A stretch of DNA of 64,000 bases from GMQP-bins7 sp963776565 (lineage in GTDB: Bacteria; Actinomycetota; Thermoleophilia; Gaiellales; Gaiellaceae), in contig CAVZNF010000002.1 of NCBI GenBank assembly GCA_963776565.1, positions 186,001 to 250,000 on the forward strand. Direction: 5' to 3'. The position numbers were made by a program, and so were the translations under genes. Positions 26,879 to 35,771 of the stretch are shown in pieces; position 1 is the first letter of the stretch, and each line of letters begins with the position of its first letter. The notes under the pieces are model-generated. The model ran no database searches, was not told the origin of the DNA, and was given only the letters and a program-made list of their open reading frames with translations.

Positions 26879-27707
26879 CCGAGCGCCTTCGTCAGGGCCT
26901 TGAGGTTGTCGAGCATGACCGATGCGTAGTCGTCGCCGGCGTCGAGACGCTCCGAGCTCAACCCCTCGAGTGGATCGAGGAACGACACGTCGACATCCGC
27001 CTCTCGCGCGACGGTTGCAGCGAGGTCCTTCGAGACGAGTGGCTCCGCGAACACGACGGTGGCACCCGACGCCTTTACCGCAGCGACGAGGCGCTCGATC
27101 TCCTTCGGCCCCGGCTCGGCCTCCGGTGTCCGGCCCGCGAGCGACAGCTGCGTGAGCCCGTACCTCTTCGCGAGGTGCCCGAACGCGGCATGCGTCGTCA
27201 CGAACGTGGTGCGGGAACAACCGCGGAGCGCGCGCCGGTAGCGCGTGTCGATCTCGGCAAGCGTTTGCTCGAGCTCGCGAGCGGCGGCCGGACGACCGAG
27301 GGCCTGCCCCACGATCGTGAGCGACCTGCGCGAACCGCACCGGGTCGAGCCAGATGTGCGGATCGCTCTCCCCCGGGCGAAGCACGTCGAGCGACGGCCC
27401 CTCGCGCTGCGCCACCGCATCCTCGAGAGCGGGCTGGAAGCCTCCACCGACGTAGACGACCAGGTCGGCGTCCGAGACCTTCCGAACGTCACTCGGGGAG
27501 AGCTCGAGATCGTGGGGCTCGGCACCCGCAGGCGTGAGGTTGACGACGCGCGTGCCCGGGCCAGCGACCTGCTCGGCGACCCAGGCAAGGGGGTAGAAGC
27601 CGGCGACGATCGTCGGCGCTTCCGCCTCTCTGATCCGCGGCGCCGCCACACCCCGCCGCAGCGATGGCGACGGCGAGTGCAATGACCCCGACGGAGACCG
27701 TACGCAC
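26869..27707 (-). CDS. znuA: Zinc ABC transporter substrate-binding lipoprotein (two frame breaks)
   Basis: It starts at GTG 27707 with a lipoprotein signal ending in AAAGC. After a break near 27630 comes the binding domain (TIVAGFYPLAWVAEQVAG, GAEPHDLELSPSD with a metal-binding His, then DPHIWLDP). After a second break near 27317 it continues with TIVGQALGRP and TTHAAFGHLAKRYGL (another metal His) to the stop at 26869. The order of domains is that of ZnuA/TroA cluster 9 proteins. It is divergent from zur across a 44-base gap holding a Zur-like box. Confidence 0.82.
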
Positions 27708-27736
27708 GCGAGGACGGTAGCACGTCTTTGAGAACG

Positions 27737-27750
27737 GGTATCATTATCGG
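27737..27750. promoter_or_regulatory. Zur-type operator between znuA and zur
   Basis: The only AT-rich spot in the 44-base divergent gap is GGTATCATTATCGG. On the other strand it reads GATAATGATA, the core of Fur-family boxes. It would overlap the promoters of both znuA and zur, giving zinc-dependent repression and autoregulation. This is inferred from position and core match only. Confidence 0.6.
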
Positions 27751-27751
27751 T

Positions 27752-28195
27752 ATGACCACGGCCTGGACCGACACGGCGCTCACGCGGCTACGCGATGCGA
27801 GCGGCCGCAGCGGCGGCGCACGACGGCGCGTCGTCGTGCTCCTCGGCGAGCAGGACTGCTGCCTCTCGGCGCAGGAGATCCACGACGCGGTTCGAGCGCA
27901 GGGTGAACGCGTCGGGATCGCGAGCGTGTACCGGGCGCTCGAAGGCATGGACGAGCTCGGGCTCGTGCAGCGGGTCGACCTCGGCGACGGGGTCGCACGC
28001 TTCGAGCCGGCTCATTCGGGCGGCGACCATCACCATCACCTCGTGTGCGACGACTGCGGCAAGGTCGAGCCGTTCGAGGACGCGAGCCTCGAGTCCGCGA
28101 TCGAGCGCGTCGCGGACGGGCGCGGGTACTCGGTCGCCGCGCACGACGTGGTTCTTCGCGGTGCATGCGAGGATTGCCGTCACGACCGTGACTGA
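27752..28195 (+). CDS. zur: Fur-family zinc uptake regulator
   Basis: A 147-residue Fur/Zur protein, a zinc-dependent repressor. It has an N-terminal winged helix (LSAQEIHDAVRAQGERVGIASVYRAL is the recognition region), the His-rich regulatory segment DHHHHLVCDDCGKVE, and a second Cys pair CEDC near the end, giving a structural zinc site. The start is ATG 27752. Zur rather than Fur is inferred from the divergent zinc transporter. Its 3' end overlaps the next gene by eight bases, suggesting an operon with the rhodanese. Confidence 0.87.
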   Translation: MTTAWTDTALTRLRDASGRSGGARRRVVVLLGEQDCCLSAQEIHDAVRAQGERVGIASVYRALEGMDELGLVQRVDLGDGVARFEPAHSGGDHHHHLVCDDCGKVEPFEDASLESAIERVADGRGYSVAAHDVVLRGACEDCRHDRD

Positions 28196-28640
28196 CGGGG
28201 TGCCGCGGACAACGATCGACGATCTCCTGCGGGAAGCCAGGAGCCGGCTCGCCCGGCTCGACCCGGCCGCTGCGCGCGAGGCACAGAGAGAAGGCGCCTT
28301 ACTCATCGACACGCGATCCCACGACGAACGCTCACGGACCGGCGTGATTCCCGGTTCGCTCCACATCCCCCGCTCCGTGCTCGAGTGGCGGCTCGATCCT
28401 GCGGCCGACCCGGCCTTCCACAACCCGCATGTCGACGGGCTCGACCAGCGGATCGTGCTCGTGTGCGCGCACGGCTACTCGTCCAGCCTCGCCGCAGGGT
28501 CGCTTCAGGTGCTCGGGTTCTCGCGAGCGACCGATCTCGACGGTGGCTTCGTCGCCTGGCAGGCAGCCGGGCTTCCCGTGCGACCTGCACCGGACGTCGA
28601 CCCGGGGGCCATACCGGGCATGGGCGACCCGGACTCGTAG
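28188..28640 (+). CDS. Rhodanese-domain sulfurtransferase
   Basis: About 150 residues from GTG 28188 (GTG 28200 is possible). A single rhodanese domain: LLIDTRSHDERSRTGVIPGS, then the active-site loop VCAHGYSSSLAA with the catalytic Cys, then DLDGGFVAWQAAGLP. The family moves sulfur from a donor to the loop Cys. It overlaps zur and is followed by a lyase-like gene after ten bases. A cysteine dioxygenase-like gene three positions downstream hints at sulfur handling. Confidence 0.85.
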   Translation: MTDGVPRTTIDDLLREARSRLARLDPAAAREAQREGALLIDTRSHDERSRTGVIPGSLHIPRSVLEWRLDPAADPAFHNPHVDGLDQRIVLVCAHGYSSSLAAGSLQVLGFSRATDLDGGFVAWQAAGLPVRPAPDVDPGAIPGMGDPDS

Positions 28641-28650
28641 AGTCTCGGGC

Positions 28651-30081
28651 ATGACCGTCGAGCTGACCGGGCACGGCCTCACGCTCGACGCGGTCGTCCG
28701 GGTCGCACGTGCGAGCGAGCGAGTCGAGCTCTCGACCGGCGCGGTCGCACGCATGCGCGAGCGTCGCGTCGTCGTCGAGCGCGCGTCACGGGAGGGCACA
28801 CCGACATACGGCGTGACCACGGGCGTCGGGATGCGTCGCGACGCCGACGTGAGCGCGAGCGACGCGACGGCGTTCAACCGCTCCGCGATCTCCGGTCACC
28901 TCGTCGGACTCGGTCCGCCGGCTGCCGACGAGATCGTGCGCGCAGCGCTCCTCTGCCATGCGAACGCTCTCGCCGCCGGCTACCAGGGCGCGAGACCGGA
29001 GGTCGCCGAGCGCTACGTCCGGGCCTTGAACGACAACAACCTGCCTCGCGTCAGCTCGCTCGGGACGGTCGGTCAGTCCGACCTCGCATTGAACGCCGAC
29101 CTTGCCCACGGCGTACTGGGCGAACTCGCCCTCGAAGCGGGCGAGGCGCTTGCCCTCCTCAACGGGAACGCGTTCTCGACGGGACACGCCGCGCTCGCGG
29201 TCGCCGACGCGAGCGCGCTCATGTGCTGGATCGACGCGGCGGCTGCGCTCGACTTCGAGGCATTCCGCGGCAACGTCGGCGCGCTGCATCCGGAGATCGC
29301 GGTCGCGCGGCACTCGGACGGCCTCGGCGAGACGCTCGCGCGGCTCCACTCGCTGCTCGACGGGAGCGCGCTCTGGGAGCCCGGAGCGGCTCGCTTCCTC
29401 CAGGATCCGCTGACGTTCCGGTGCGTGCCGCAGGTGCACGGCGCCGCTCGCGACGCGCTGCGGTTCGTCGAGAGCCAGGTCGTCTTCGAGCTGAACGCGC
29501 ACCAGGGGAATCCGCTGATCGTGCCCGCGGAAGGACGCCTCGTCTCGGTCGGCAACTTCGACTCGCAAGCGCTCGCGACCGCGCTCGACCTCGCGCGCCT
29601 CGCGCTCGCGCCGGTTCTCACAGCGGCGGTCGAGCGAACGCTGAAGCTCCTGAGCCCGCGGTTCAGCGGCCTCACCGAGGGACTCGTCGCGACCGAGGGC
29701 TCGTGGCAGGACGGGCTCTCCGAGCTCGGCGTCGCCGCGCAGGCGGTCGCCGCCGAGGCGCGGCTTCTCGCCCAGCCCGTCTCCGTCGAGCTCGCTTCGA
29801 CGATGCAGGAGTCGGGCGTCGAGGATCGCACCGCTCTCAGCTCGCTGGCCGCGCGGCGCCTGACGGAGATGCTCGATCTCGGCGCACGCCTCGTCGCCGT
29901 GGAGCTCGTAGTCGCGTCGCAGGCGATCGACCTACGCGGCGACCTGACGCTCGGCAGCGGAGCAGCGACGACCCATGCGTTCGTACGCGAGCGCGTCCCG
30001 TTCCTCGACTCGCCCGAGCTGATGCCGCTTCCGCTCGAGGAGCTCGCATCGACGATTCGCTCGAGCCCGGCTCCCGCATGA
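28651..30081 (+). CDS. Aromatic amino acid lyase-like protein lacking the MIO triad
   Basis: 476 residues from ATG 28651 with the full histidine/phenylalanine ammonia-lyase fold: TPTYGVTTGVG (active-site Tyr53), ALNDNNLPRVSSLG, FRCVPQVHGAARDAL, and GNFDSQALATALD. The electrophilic MIO cofactor normally arises from Ala-Ser-Gly at 142-144; here the residues are Gln142-Ser143-Asp144 (GTVGQSDLALNADLA). Without it standard ammonia elimination is unlikely, so I do not call this hutH. It may belong to a sub-family with altered chemistry. Its stop overlaps the amidohydrolase start (ATGA). Confidence 0.75.
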   Translation: MTVELTGHGLTLDAVVRVARASERVELSTGAVARMRERRVVVERASREGTPTYGVTTGVGMRRDADVSASDATAFNRSAISGHLVGLGPPAADEIVRAALLCHANALAAGYQGARPEVAERYVRALNDNNLPRVSSLGTVGQSDLALNADLAHGVLGELALEAGEALALLNGNAFSTGHAALAVADASALMCWIDAAAALDFEAFRGNVGALHPEIAVARHSDGLGETLARLHSLLDGSALWEPGAARFLQDPLTFRCVPQVHGAARDALRFVESQVVFELNAHQGNPLIVPAEGRLVSVGNFDSQALATALDLARLALAPVLTAAVERTLKLLSPRFSGLTEGLVATEGSWQDGLSELGVAAQAVAAEARLLAQPVSVELASTMQESGVEDRTALSSLAARRLTEMLDLGARLVAVELVVASQAIDLRGDLTLGSGAATTHAFVRERVPFLDSPELMPLPLEELASTIRSSPAPA

Positions 30082-30947
30082 CGACGACGTACGACGTGCA
30101 TCAGCATCTCTGGCCGGAGCCATTCGTCGCCGCGCTGCGCGCACGAAGCACGCCACCGCTGCTCGACGGCGACGAGCTCGAGACGCGGGAGGGCCGCTTC
30201 GCAGTCGACCTCGCCGAGCACGGCCTCGACTCGCGCCTTCGCGCGCTCGATCGCGACGGGATCGACGTCGCCGTGCTCTCGCTGCAGCCGAGCCTCGCCC
30301 TCGAGGAGCTCGCTCCAGACGAGCGGGGTGCGCTCGAGGGTGCATGGATCGAGGGAACACGCGAGCTGATGGTGGGCGCGGCGGGAAGGCTCCTGGCCTT
30401 CTCCCCGTCGCATGTGCGTGACGGCTTCGTCGGCGTCTCGATCGGTTCGTCGGCGTTCATGGACTTCGATCGCAGCTCGGACACGCTCGACGCGGCGGCG
30501 ACGGCAGGAACGGTCGTGTTCGTCCATCCGGACGCGGGCCTCGCCGCGAGCGCTTCGCGACCCGACTGGTGGGAGTGGGTGGTCGGCTACCCGGCGCGGA
30601 TGCAGGAGGCGTACGTCGCCTGGCTCGCGTTCGGCCGCGAGCGCTGGCCAGATCTCCGCGTCCTCTTCGCGATGCTCGGCGGAGGTGGCCCGTTCCAGCT
30701 CGAGCGGCTCGCGCGGCGCGGCGTGGACGTCCGCTCGGCGCTCGACCCGAACACCTTCTTCGACGTGTCGACGCACGGCCGGCGGGCGATCGAGCTGTGC
30801 GTCCAGACGTTCGGCGTCGGGCAGCTCGTGTACGGCAGCGACACGCCTGTCGTGGACTCGGGTCCGACGCTTGCTGCCGTCCGCGGGTTCGGCGATGCTG
30901 TGACGCACGTTCTCCAGTCCGACACACCTTCTCGCCTCTTGACGTGA
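30078..30947 (+). CDS. Amidohydrolase (ACMSD-like, amidohydrolase_2 family)
   Basis: A 289-residue TIM-barrel metal-dependent hydrolase or decarboxylase. The metal motif VHQHLWP is at the N-terminus, FVHPDAG is in the middle and GSDTPVVD near residue 255 supplies the catalytic Asp. It starts at ATG 30078, coupled to the lyase-like gene, and its stop overlaps the next start (GTGA). The substrate is unknown; a ring-containing product of the upstream protein is a guess from synteny. Confidence 0.78.
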   Translation: MTTTYDVHQHLWPEPFVAALRARSTPPLLDGDELETREGRFAVDLAEHGLDSRLRALDRDGIDVAVLSLQPSLALEELAPDERGALEGAWIEGTRELMVGAAGRLLAFSPSHVRDGFVGVSIGSSAFMDFDRSSDTLDAAATAGTVVFVHPDAGLAASASRPDWWEWVVGYPARMQEAYVAWLAFGRERWPDLRVLFAMLGGGGPFQLERLARRGVDVRSALDPNTFFDVSTHGRRAIELCVQTFGVGQLVYGSDTPVVDSGPTLAAVRGFGDAVTHVLQSDTPSRLLT

Positions 30948-31471
30948 CCGACCTCGCGACCTGGCTGCGTGAGCGGGTTCCGGCGGACACGGATCTCGAT
31001 CGCCCGACGATGTCGAACCTGGCCGCCGAGCTCGTGACGGCGGACCATCTCTGGGGCTCGTACATCCGTCACGACGACGCGTCGCGCTTCTACCAGCAGC
31101 TCTATCGCGACCCGAACGTCGACGTCTGGCTCATCTGCTGGGTCGACGGGCAGAACACCGGCTACCACGACCACGACCGCTCGTCAGGCGCGGTCTGCAT
31201 TGCGGACGGGATCCTGCACGAGGACTGGTTCCGGGTCGAGGAGGACGGCTGGGTGCGCGAGCACACGACGGTGCACGAAACGGGTGGCCGGTTCGACTTC
31301 GACGCGTCCGACATCCACGGCGTGCGCCATCCCGGACCACAGGCGCCTCCGGCGACGTCGATCCACTTCTACTCGCCGGCGCTCTGGCGCATGGGCCACT
31401 ACGAGCCCGGGCCGCGCGGGATGCGCCGCGTCGGCATGACGTACGCGGACGAGCTCCTCGGCGTAGCCTGA
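30944..31471 (+). CDS. Cysteine dioxygenase-like cupin
   Basis: 175 residues from GTG 30944. It has a CDO-type cupin core with NTGYHDHDRSSGAVCI giving two metal His and DIHGVRHPG the third. The family oxidises thiols such as cysteine to sulfinates with non-haem iron. It is the last gene of the tightly overlapping zur-rhodanese-lyase-amidohydrolase series. The exact thiol substrate (cysteine, mercaptopropionate, other) is not readable from the sequence. Confidence 0.8.
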   Translation: MTDLATWLRERVPADTDLDRPTMSNLAAELVTADHLWGSYIRHDDASRFYQQLYRDPNVDVWLICWVDGQNTGYHDHDRSSGAVCIADGILHEDWFRVEEDGWVREHTTVHETGGRFDFDASDIHGVRHPGPQAPPATSIHFYSPALWRMGHYEPGPRGMRRVGMTYADELLGVA

Positions 31472-31496
31472 CTAGTCGGATCGGACTGGCCAGTCA

Positions 31497-31528
31497 CGGC
31501 CGCCACGACGCGCGCGCCGCGGCGGCCG
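31497..31528. terminator. GC-rich inverted repeat between convergent genes
   Basis: CGGCCGCC and GGCGGCCG flank a 16-base GC-rich loop in the 69-base gap between the CDO-like gene (+) and the osmoprotectant-binding gene (-). It is positioned as a bidirectional terminator, but no T-run is present. Confidence 0.35.
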
Positions 31529-31540
31529 AACTCGCGATTG

Positions 31541-32450
31541 TTACTTGAGGCCGTTTGCCTTCAGGAAGGCACTCGCGACCTTCTCGGCCGGCTTCTTGTT
31601 TACACCGACAGCCCTGTTCATGGCCGCGATGGCCCTGACCGTGAGCAGCGCGCTGACCTTGTTGATCGTCGACGTGAAACGAGCTCCATTCTCGGTCACG
31701 AGATCCCGGTCGACGACCGGGGCCACGTGCTGGAATCCGAACATGTTCTTCGGGTCGCGCAGCTGCACGTACTTACTCGACGAGCAGCTGCGGATCGGTC
31801 GTAAACACGTCTGCGGCCAACACGTCCCCCTTGTCGAGCAGCGTGTACGCACTGATTCCCGCAAGCGGAACGAAGTCGAAGCCAGTGACGCCGTACTGCT
31901 TCCCGATCGGGCCGGTCCAGCGGGTCTCCCACTCGGGGAACCCGGCGATCGTCAAGTCAGGCACCTTCTTCAGGTCGCTCAACGTCCTGAGCCCGTACTT
32001 GTTGGCGGTCGACCGCGTGACGGCGATCACGTCGCGATCCTGGAACGGCGTTTGCCGGAGGAGCGTCTGTCCGCGCTTCTCGTATAACTTCTTCGCGAGC
32101 GCGTAGGTCCCGGCGTCCGTCTTCGGGAGCGTCTTCCGCTTGAACGTGACCGACAGCATGATCCCGGTGTACTCCGGATAGAGCGTGACCTTGCCGCTCT
32201 TGAGAGCAGTGTCGATCAGCTCCGTCGAGCCGATGTTCTCCTTGTACTGGACATCGAAGCCCTTCGCGATGAGCGCCTGGCGATACAGCTGCCCGAGTAC
32301 GTACTGCTCTGGGAAGTTCTTCGCACCGACGATGATCGGCGTCGCTTGGCTCGCTGCCGGTGCCGCGGTTGCAACACCTAGGACGAGAGCGACTCCGAGT
32401 GCGATCGAGAAGGCGGCCTTTGCGGCGCGCCGGTTGTGCTTTCGAATCAC
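31541..32450 (-). CDS. Osmoprotectant (glycine betaine/choline-type) ABC transporter substrate-binding protein (frame break near 31778)
   Basis: The signal peptide is followed by the OpuC/ProX-like domain: VGAKNFPEQYVLGQLY, then GSTELIDTALKSG and LYPEYTG. The main frame from ATG 32450 stops at 31773 just after TTDPQLLV; the normal C-terminus (SKYVQLRDPKNMFGFQHVAPVV to FLKANGLK) continues in another frame to 31541. A one-base insertion or two-base loss is enough to explain this. It is the last gene of a four-gene importer operon. Confidence 0.85.
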
Positions 32451-32502
32451 AGCCCTACCCCCTTCCAGGGAGCCGATTAGGAATGTCCAGTGCTTCAGGA
32501 CC

Positions 32503-33210
32503 CTACCCGTCAGGTGGTTCGGTCACCACATCCGGCTCCAACGCACGAGCCTCCGCTCGTAGCCCCGGAGGCGTCAGCAGACGTTGCACGAGCCCGAGAG
32601 CGCCATCGGCGACGAGCGCCAGGAGCGAGACGCAGATCGCTGCACCCACCACGCCCTCGATTCCATATCCCGCCTGGTTGACAACGATGTCGCCGAGCCC
32701 GCCCCCGCCGGCAACTGCCGCAATTGTTGCCGTTGCGATGACGAAGACCACTGCCGTGCGGATACCTGCGAAGATGAGGGGCAGCGCCATGGGCAGCTCC
32801 ACACGCCGGATGATCTGTCCCTTGCTCATGCCCATCCCGCGAGCCGCGTCCACGACGTCCGTCTCGACGCCGTCGACACCGACGTAGGCGTTGGTCAGGA
32901 TCGGCGGGATAGCGAGGACGACGAGAGCGACCGTGACGTTCGTGAAGCCGACCCCGAGAAAAGCGACGCCGATGGCGATAAGAGCGAGGCTCGGCAGTGC
33001 GCGCCCCACGTTGGCGACGTTGATCGCGACAAACGAACCGCGGTGAACGTGACCGAGCCAGATGCCGAGAGGCAACGCCAAGGCCAGCGCAACGAGTATC
33101 GCCACGCCTGAAAGAAGCACATGGTCCCACGTCTTCTCGGCGATCAGGCTGCGCTCCTCGATGACGAACTCGACGGCGTGGGCGAAGACGTCGAGGTTCG
33201 CGACGATCAT
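32503..33210 (-). CDS. Osmoprotectant ABC transporter permease
   Basis: A 235-residue membrane permease with five to six helices and the inner-membrane loop EAA-like motif DAARGMGMSKGQIIRRVELP, which docks the ATPase. The start is ATG 33210, overlapping the upstream permease stop (ATGA). It is a paralogue of that permease, as in OpuC systems that use two different permeases. Confidence 0.88.
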   Translation of the reverse strand: MIVANLDVFAHAVEFVIEERSLIAEKTWDHVLLSGVAILVALALALPLGIWLGHVHRGSFVAINVANVGRALPSLALIAIGVAFLGVGFTNVTVALVVLAIPPILTNAYVGVDGVETDVVDAARGMGMSKGQIIRRVELPMALPLIFAGIRTAVVFVIATATIAAVAGGGGLGDIVVNQAGYGIEGVVGAAICVSLLALVADGALGLVQRLLTPPGLRAEARALEPDVVTEPPDG

Positions 33211-33932
33211 GCACTCCTCCGAGCCCGCGCCCACGGCGTCAGCGCGCGCTCAACCAGGACGAGGAGTCCGTCGGCGACGAGCGCGAGCGCTACTGCGAGT
33301 CCTCCCGCGACTATGATCTCGGTCTTGAACGCCTCTCGGAGCGCCAAGAAGATCGGATAGCCCAGGCCTTCCGGGATAACGAACGCCGCAACCGTCGCGA
33401 GCGCGATGGTCGATACGACGGCGACGCGAAGGCCGGCCATCATTGCAGGCACTGCAAGTGGAAGCTCGACGCGCCACAGTGTCTGCCTGCGCGTCAACCC
33501 CATACCCCGAGCGGCCTCCAATACGTCCGGTGGTACAGCGCGAAGCCCTTCGAGGATGTTGCGGAAGAGAATGAGGAGCGTGTAGCCGACGAGCGCGACC
33601 TCGACAGTCGCGACGGTCAACCCGGTCACGGGAACGAGCAGTTGGAAGAGGGCGAGACTCGGAATCGTGTACACGACCGCGGAGAAGACAACGAAGGGCC
33701 GTTCGGCGAGCCGGTACCGATGTGCAAGGAGTGCGGCGGCGAACGCGAGGACGAAACCGATCGCGACGGCGAGGAGAGTCAGTTTCACGTGCTCGAGCAA
33801 CGCCGGCTGAATCACCCCGCTCCAGTTGTCGCGCACCCAATCAGTGCAGAAAAAGCGGTTCTCCTGTACGCAGTCGCTCGCTTCCCCGAAGTCGGGGATG
33901 ACGGGCTGGTTCTGCGCCAGCAGGCCGTTCAT
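33207..33932 (-). CDS. Osmoprotectant ABC transporter permease (second)
   Basis: A 241-residue permease of the same family. It has a roughly 40-residue external N-terminal segment with two Cys (SDCVQENRFFC), then six hydrophobic segments and the coupling loop EAARGMGLTRRQTLWRVELP. The start at ATG 33932 overlaps the ATPase stop. The coupled overlaps through the operon support one transcript in the order ATPase, permease, permease, binding protein. Confidence 0.88.
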   Translation of the reverse strand: MNGLLAQNQPVIPDFGEASDCVQENRFFCTDWVRDNWSGVIQPALLEHVKLTLLAVAIGFVLAFAAALLAHRYRLAERPFVVFSAVVYTIPSLALFQLLVPVTGLTVATVEVALVGYTLLILFRNILEGLRAVPPDVLEAARGMGLTRRQTLWRVELPLAVPAMMAGLRVAVVSTIALATVAAFVIPEGLGYPIFLALREAFKTEIIVAGGLAVALALVADGLLVLVERALTPWARARRSA

Positions 33933-34888
33933 CTCTCGAGGTTTGCGAGAGCCTCGAGCGTGACGACACCGCGCGGCTCCCCGTCGTCGCCAAGGACGAC
34001 AAGTGACCTCGAGCCGGCCGTGAGCATGAGCGAAAGAGCGTCCCGGAGCGTGGTCGACCCGGCCGCACGGGGCCGTACGGCACCATCGAGCGCCGTCAGC
34101 TCCAGCTCGTCGAGCCGCCGAAGAGCGAGGAGCTTGAGGCCGCGATCGGCGCCGACGAAGCGGGCCACGAACTCGTCGGCAGGATGCGCGAGGATCGTCT
34201 CGGGTGTGTCGTACTGCGCGATCACGCCTCCCTCGCGCAGGATTGCGATCCGGTCGCCGAGCAGGATTGCCTCATCGATGTCGTGGGTGACGAAGATGAT
34301 CGTCTTTCGGAGTTCGTGCTGGATCCGCAAAAGCTCTTGCTGTAACCGTGCCCGGGTGATCGGGTCGACGGCCCCGAAGGGCTCGTCCATCAGCATCGCC
34401 GGAGGGTTCGCCGCGAGCGCGCGGGCAAGCCCCACTCGCTGGCGCTCCCCGCCCGACAGCTGGAACGGGAAGCGGGCGCGGTAATCGACGGCAGGAAGGT
34501 CGACGAGGTCGAGAAGCTCGTCGACACGCCGATGGATCTCGTCATCTCGCTGTCCGATAAGCCGGGGCACCGTTGCGACGTTGTCCGCGACCGTCATGTG
34601 CGGGAACAGGCCGACCTGCTGGATCACGTATCCAATCCCACGCCGGAGTTGGGTCACGTCCATCGACCGCACGCTCACACCGCCGATCGTGATGTCCCCA
34701 GCGCTGATGTCGACCAGCCGGTTGACCATCTTCATTGCCGTCGTCTTCCCGGCTCCGGACGGACCGACAAGGCAGCAGATCTCCCCCGCCGGAATGGTCA
34801 TAGAGAGGTCGTTGATAGCGGGCTCGGGACGGCCCGGATAGCGCTTCGTCACGTGGTCGAAGACGATCTCGGCGGCCGCGCCGCTCAC
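33929..34888 (-). CDS. Osmoprotectant ABC transporter ATP-binding protein with a CBS-like tail
   Basis: About 319 residues from GTG 34888 (GTG 34921 is an alternative; neither has a strong ribosome-binding site). Walker A is GPSGAGKTT, the signature LSGGERQRVGLARAL, Walker B MLMDEPFGAVD and the switch His is in VTHD. The last about 80 residues (LRDALSLML, SLVVLGDDGEPRGVVTLEAL) look like a single CBS motif, which in OpuA-type systems senses ionic strength. It is the first gene of the importer operon. Confidence 0.88.
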   Translation of the reverse strand: MSGAAAEIVFDHVTKRYPGRPEPAINDLSMTIPAGEICCLVGPSGAGKTTAMKMVNRLVDISAGDITIGGVSVRSMDVTQLRRGIGYVIQQVGLFPHMTVADNVATVPRLIGQRDDEIHRRVDELLDLVDLPAVDYRARFPFQLSGGERQRVGLARALAANPPAMLMDEPFGAVDPITRARLQQELLRIQHELRKTIIFVTHDIDEAILLGDRIAILREGGVIAQYDTPETILAHPADEFVARFVGADRGLKLLALRRLDELELTALDGAVRPRAAGSTTLRDALSLMLTAGSRSLVVLGDDGEPRGVVTLEALANLER

Positions 34889-34954
34889 CTGCGAGAGCCT
34901 ACAAGTCCCGGGCCGTCTCACCGAGCGACCGAGCCGCCCGGTCTCTTGAGACGC

Positions 34955-35580
34955 CTACTGCACGAGCTGCAGCAGCTTGAATATCGGCAGGTACATCGCG
35001 ATCAAGATGATCCCGATGATCGCGCCGACGCCGACGCCCATGATCATGATCGGCTCGATGATCGAGGTCAGCGAGGCGATCGAGGTGTCGACATCGTCCA
35101 CGTAGAAGTCCGCGATCTTGTCGAGCATCTTCTGGAGCTCGCCAGTCTCCTCGCCGATCTTGACCATCTGCGAGACGAGCGGTGTGAAGACAGGATTCTC
35201 GATGAGCGGCTCGGCGATGGGACGTCCTTATGCACCTTCGCGCGCACGCCGACGACCGCGGACTCGACGACCCAGTTTCCGGCCGTCGTGCCCGAGATCT
35301 CGAGCGCCTTGATGATGTCGACGCCGGCTGCGACGAGCGTCGCGAGAAGCGCGCTATCGTCACCTTCAAGACGACCTTGCCGATACCGCCGGGGACGCGT
35401 GGCTTGAAGTCGCGCGTCGCGTCCGGCATGACCTTCTCCTCATCCGCGAGTGGCACGAGATCGCCGTGGACACGCATGGTCGGCGCCGCCCATGGGAACG
35501 AGGTGGAGATCGGACGCGCCCGACTCGGCGGCACGGCCGAGCGGGTCGTCGATGGAGGTCGGCGCAGCGTCCATGGACAT
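34955..35580 (-). pseudogene. Chimeric remnant: PilT-type N-terminus joined to the PilC C-terminal domain
   Basis: From ATG 35580 the frame starts like a PilT/PilB N-terminal domain (GRAAESGASDLHLVPMG), then after a break near 35490 RVHGDLVPLADEE. It runs directly into PilC second-domain sequence (GKVVLKVTIARF, then LLATLVAAGVDIIKALEI in another frame, and VKIGEETGELQKMLDKIADF from about 35222). The last 70 residues, with two membrane helices ending FKLLQLVQ, are intact. At least three frame changes plus loss of all ATPase motifs mean a deletion-fusion remnant or a misassembly, not a working gene. Confidence 0.65.
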
Positions 35581-35771
35581 TCCGCGTATTGGCAGGGCCA
35601 GGAGCCGGCTTGAACAGGAGGGACGGTCGAGCGCACGCGCGAGCCGTTCCGTCGCCTCACCCACGAATCACCCAATTTGGGGTACCCATCCCCCAACCGT
35701 CCGCCGATGTTTCGTCCGCATCCGCCCGCCCTATCCCCTATCGACTGCGGACTGCGGAAGGAGTTGCGGCA

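Noticed and set aside
28651..30081. hutH (functional histidine ammonia-lyase)
   Set aside because: The MIO-forming triad is Gln-Ser-Asp and no other hut genes are nearby.
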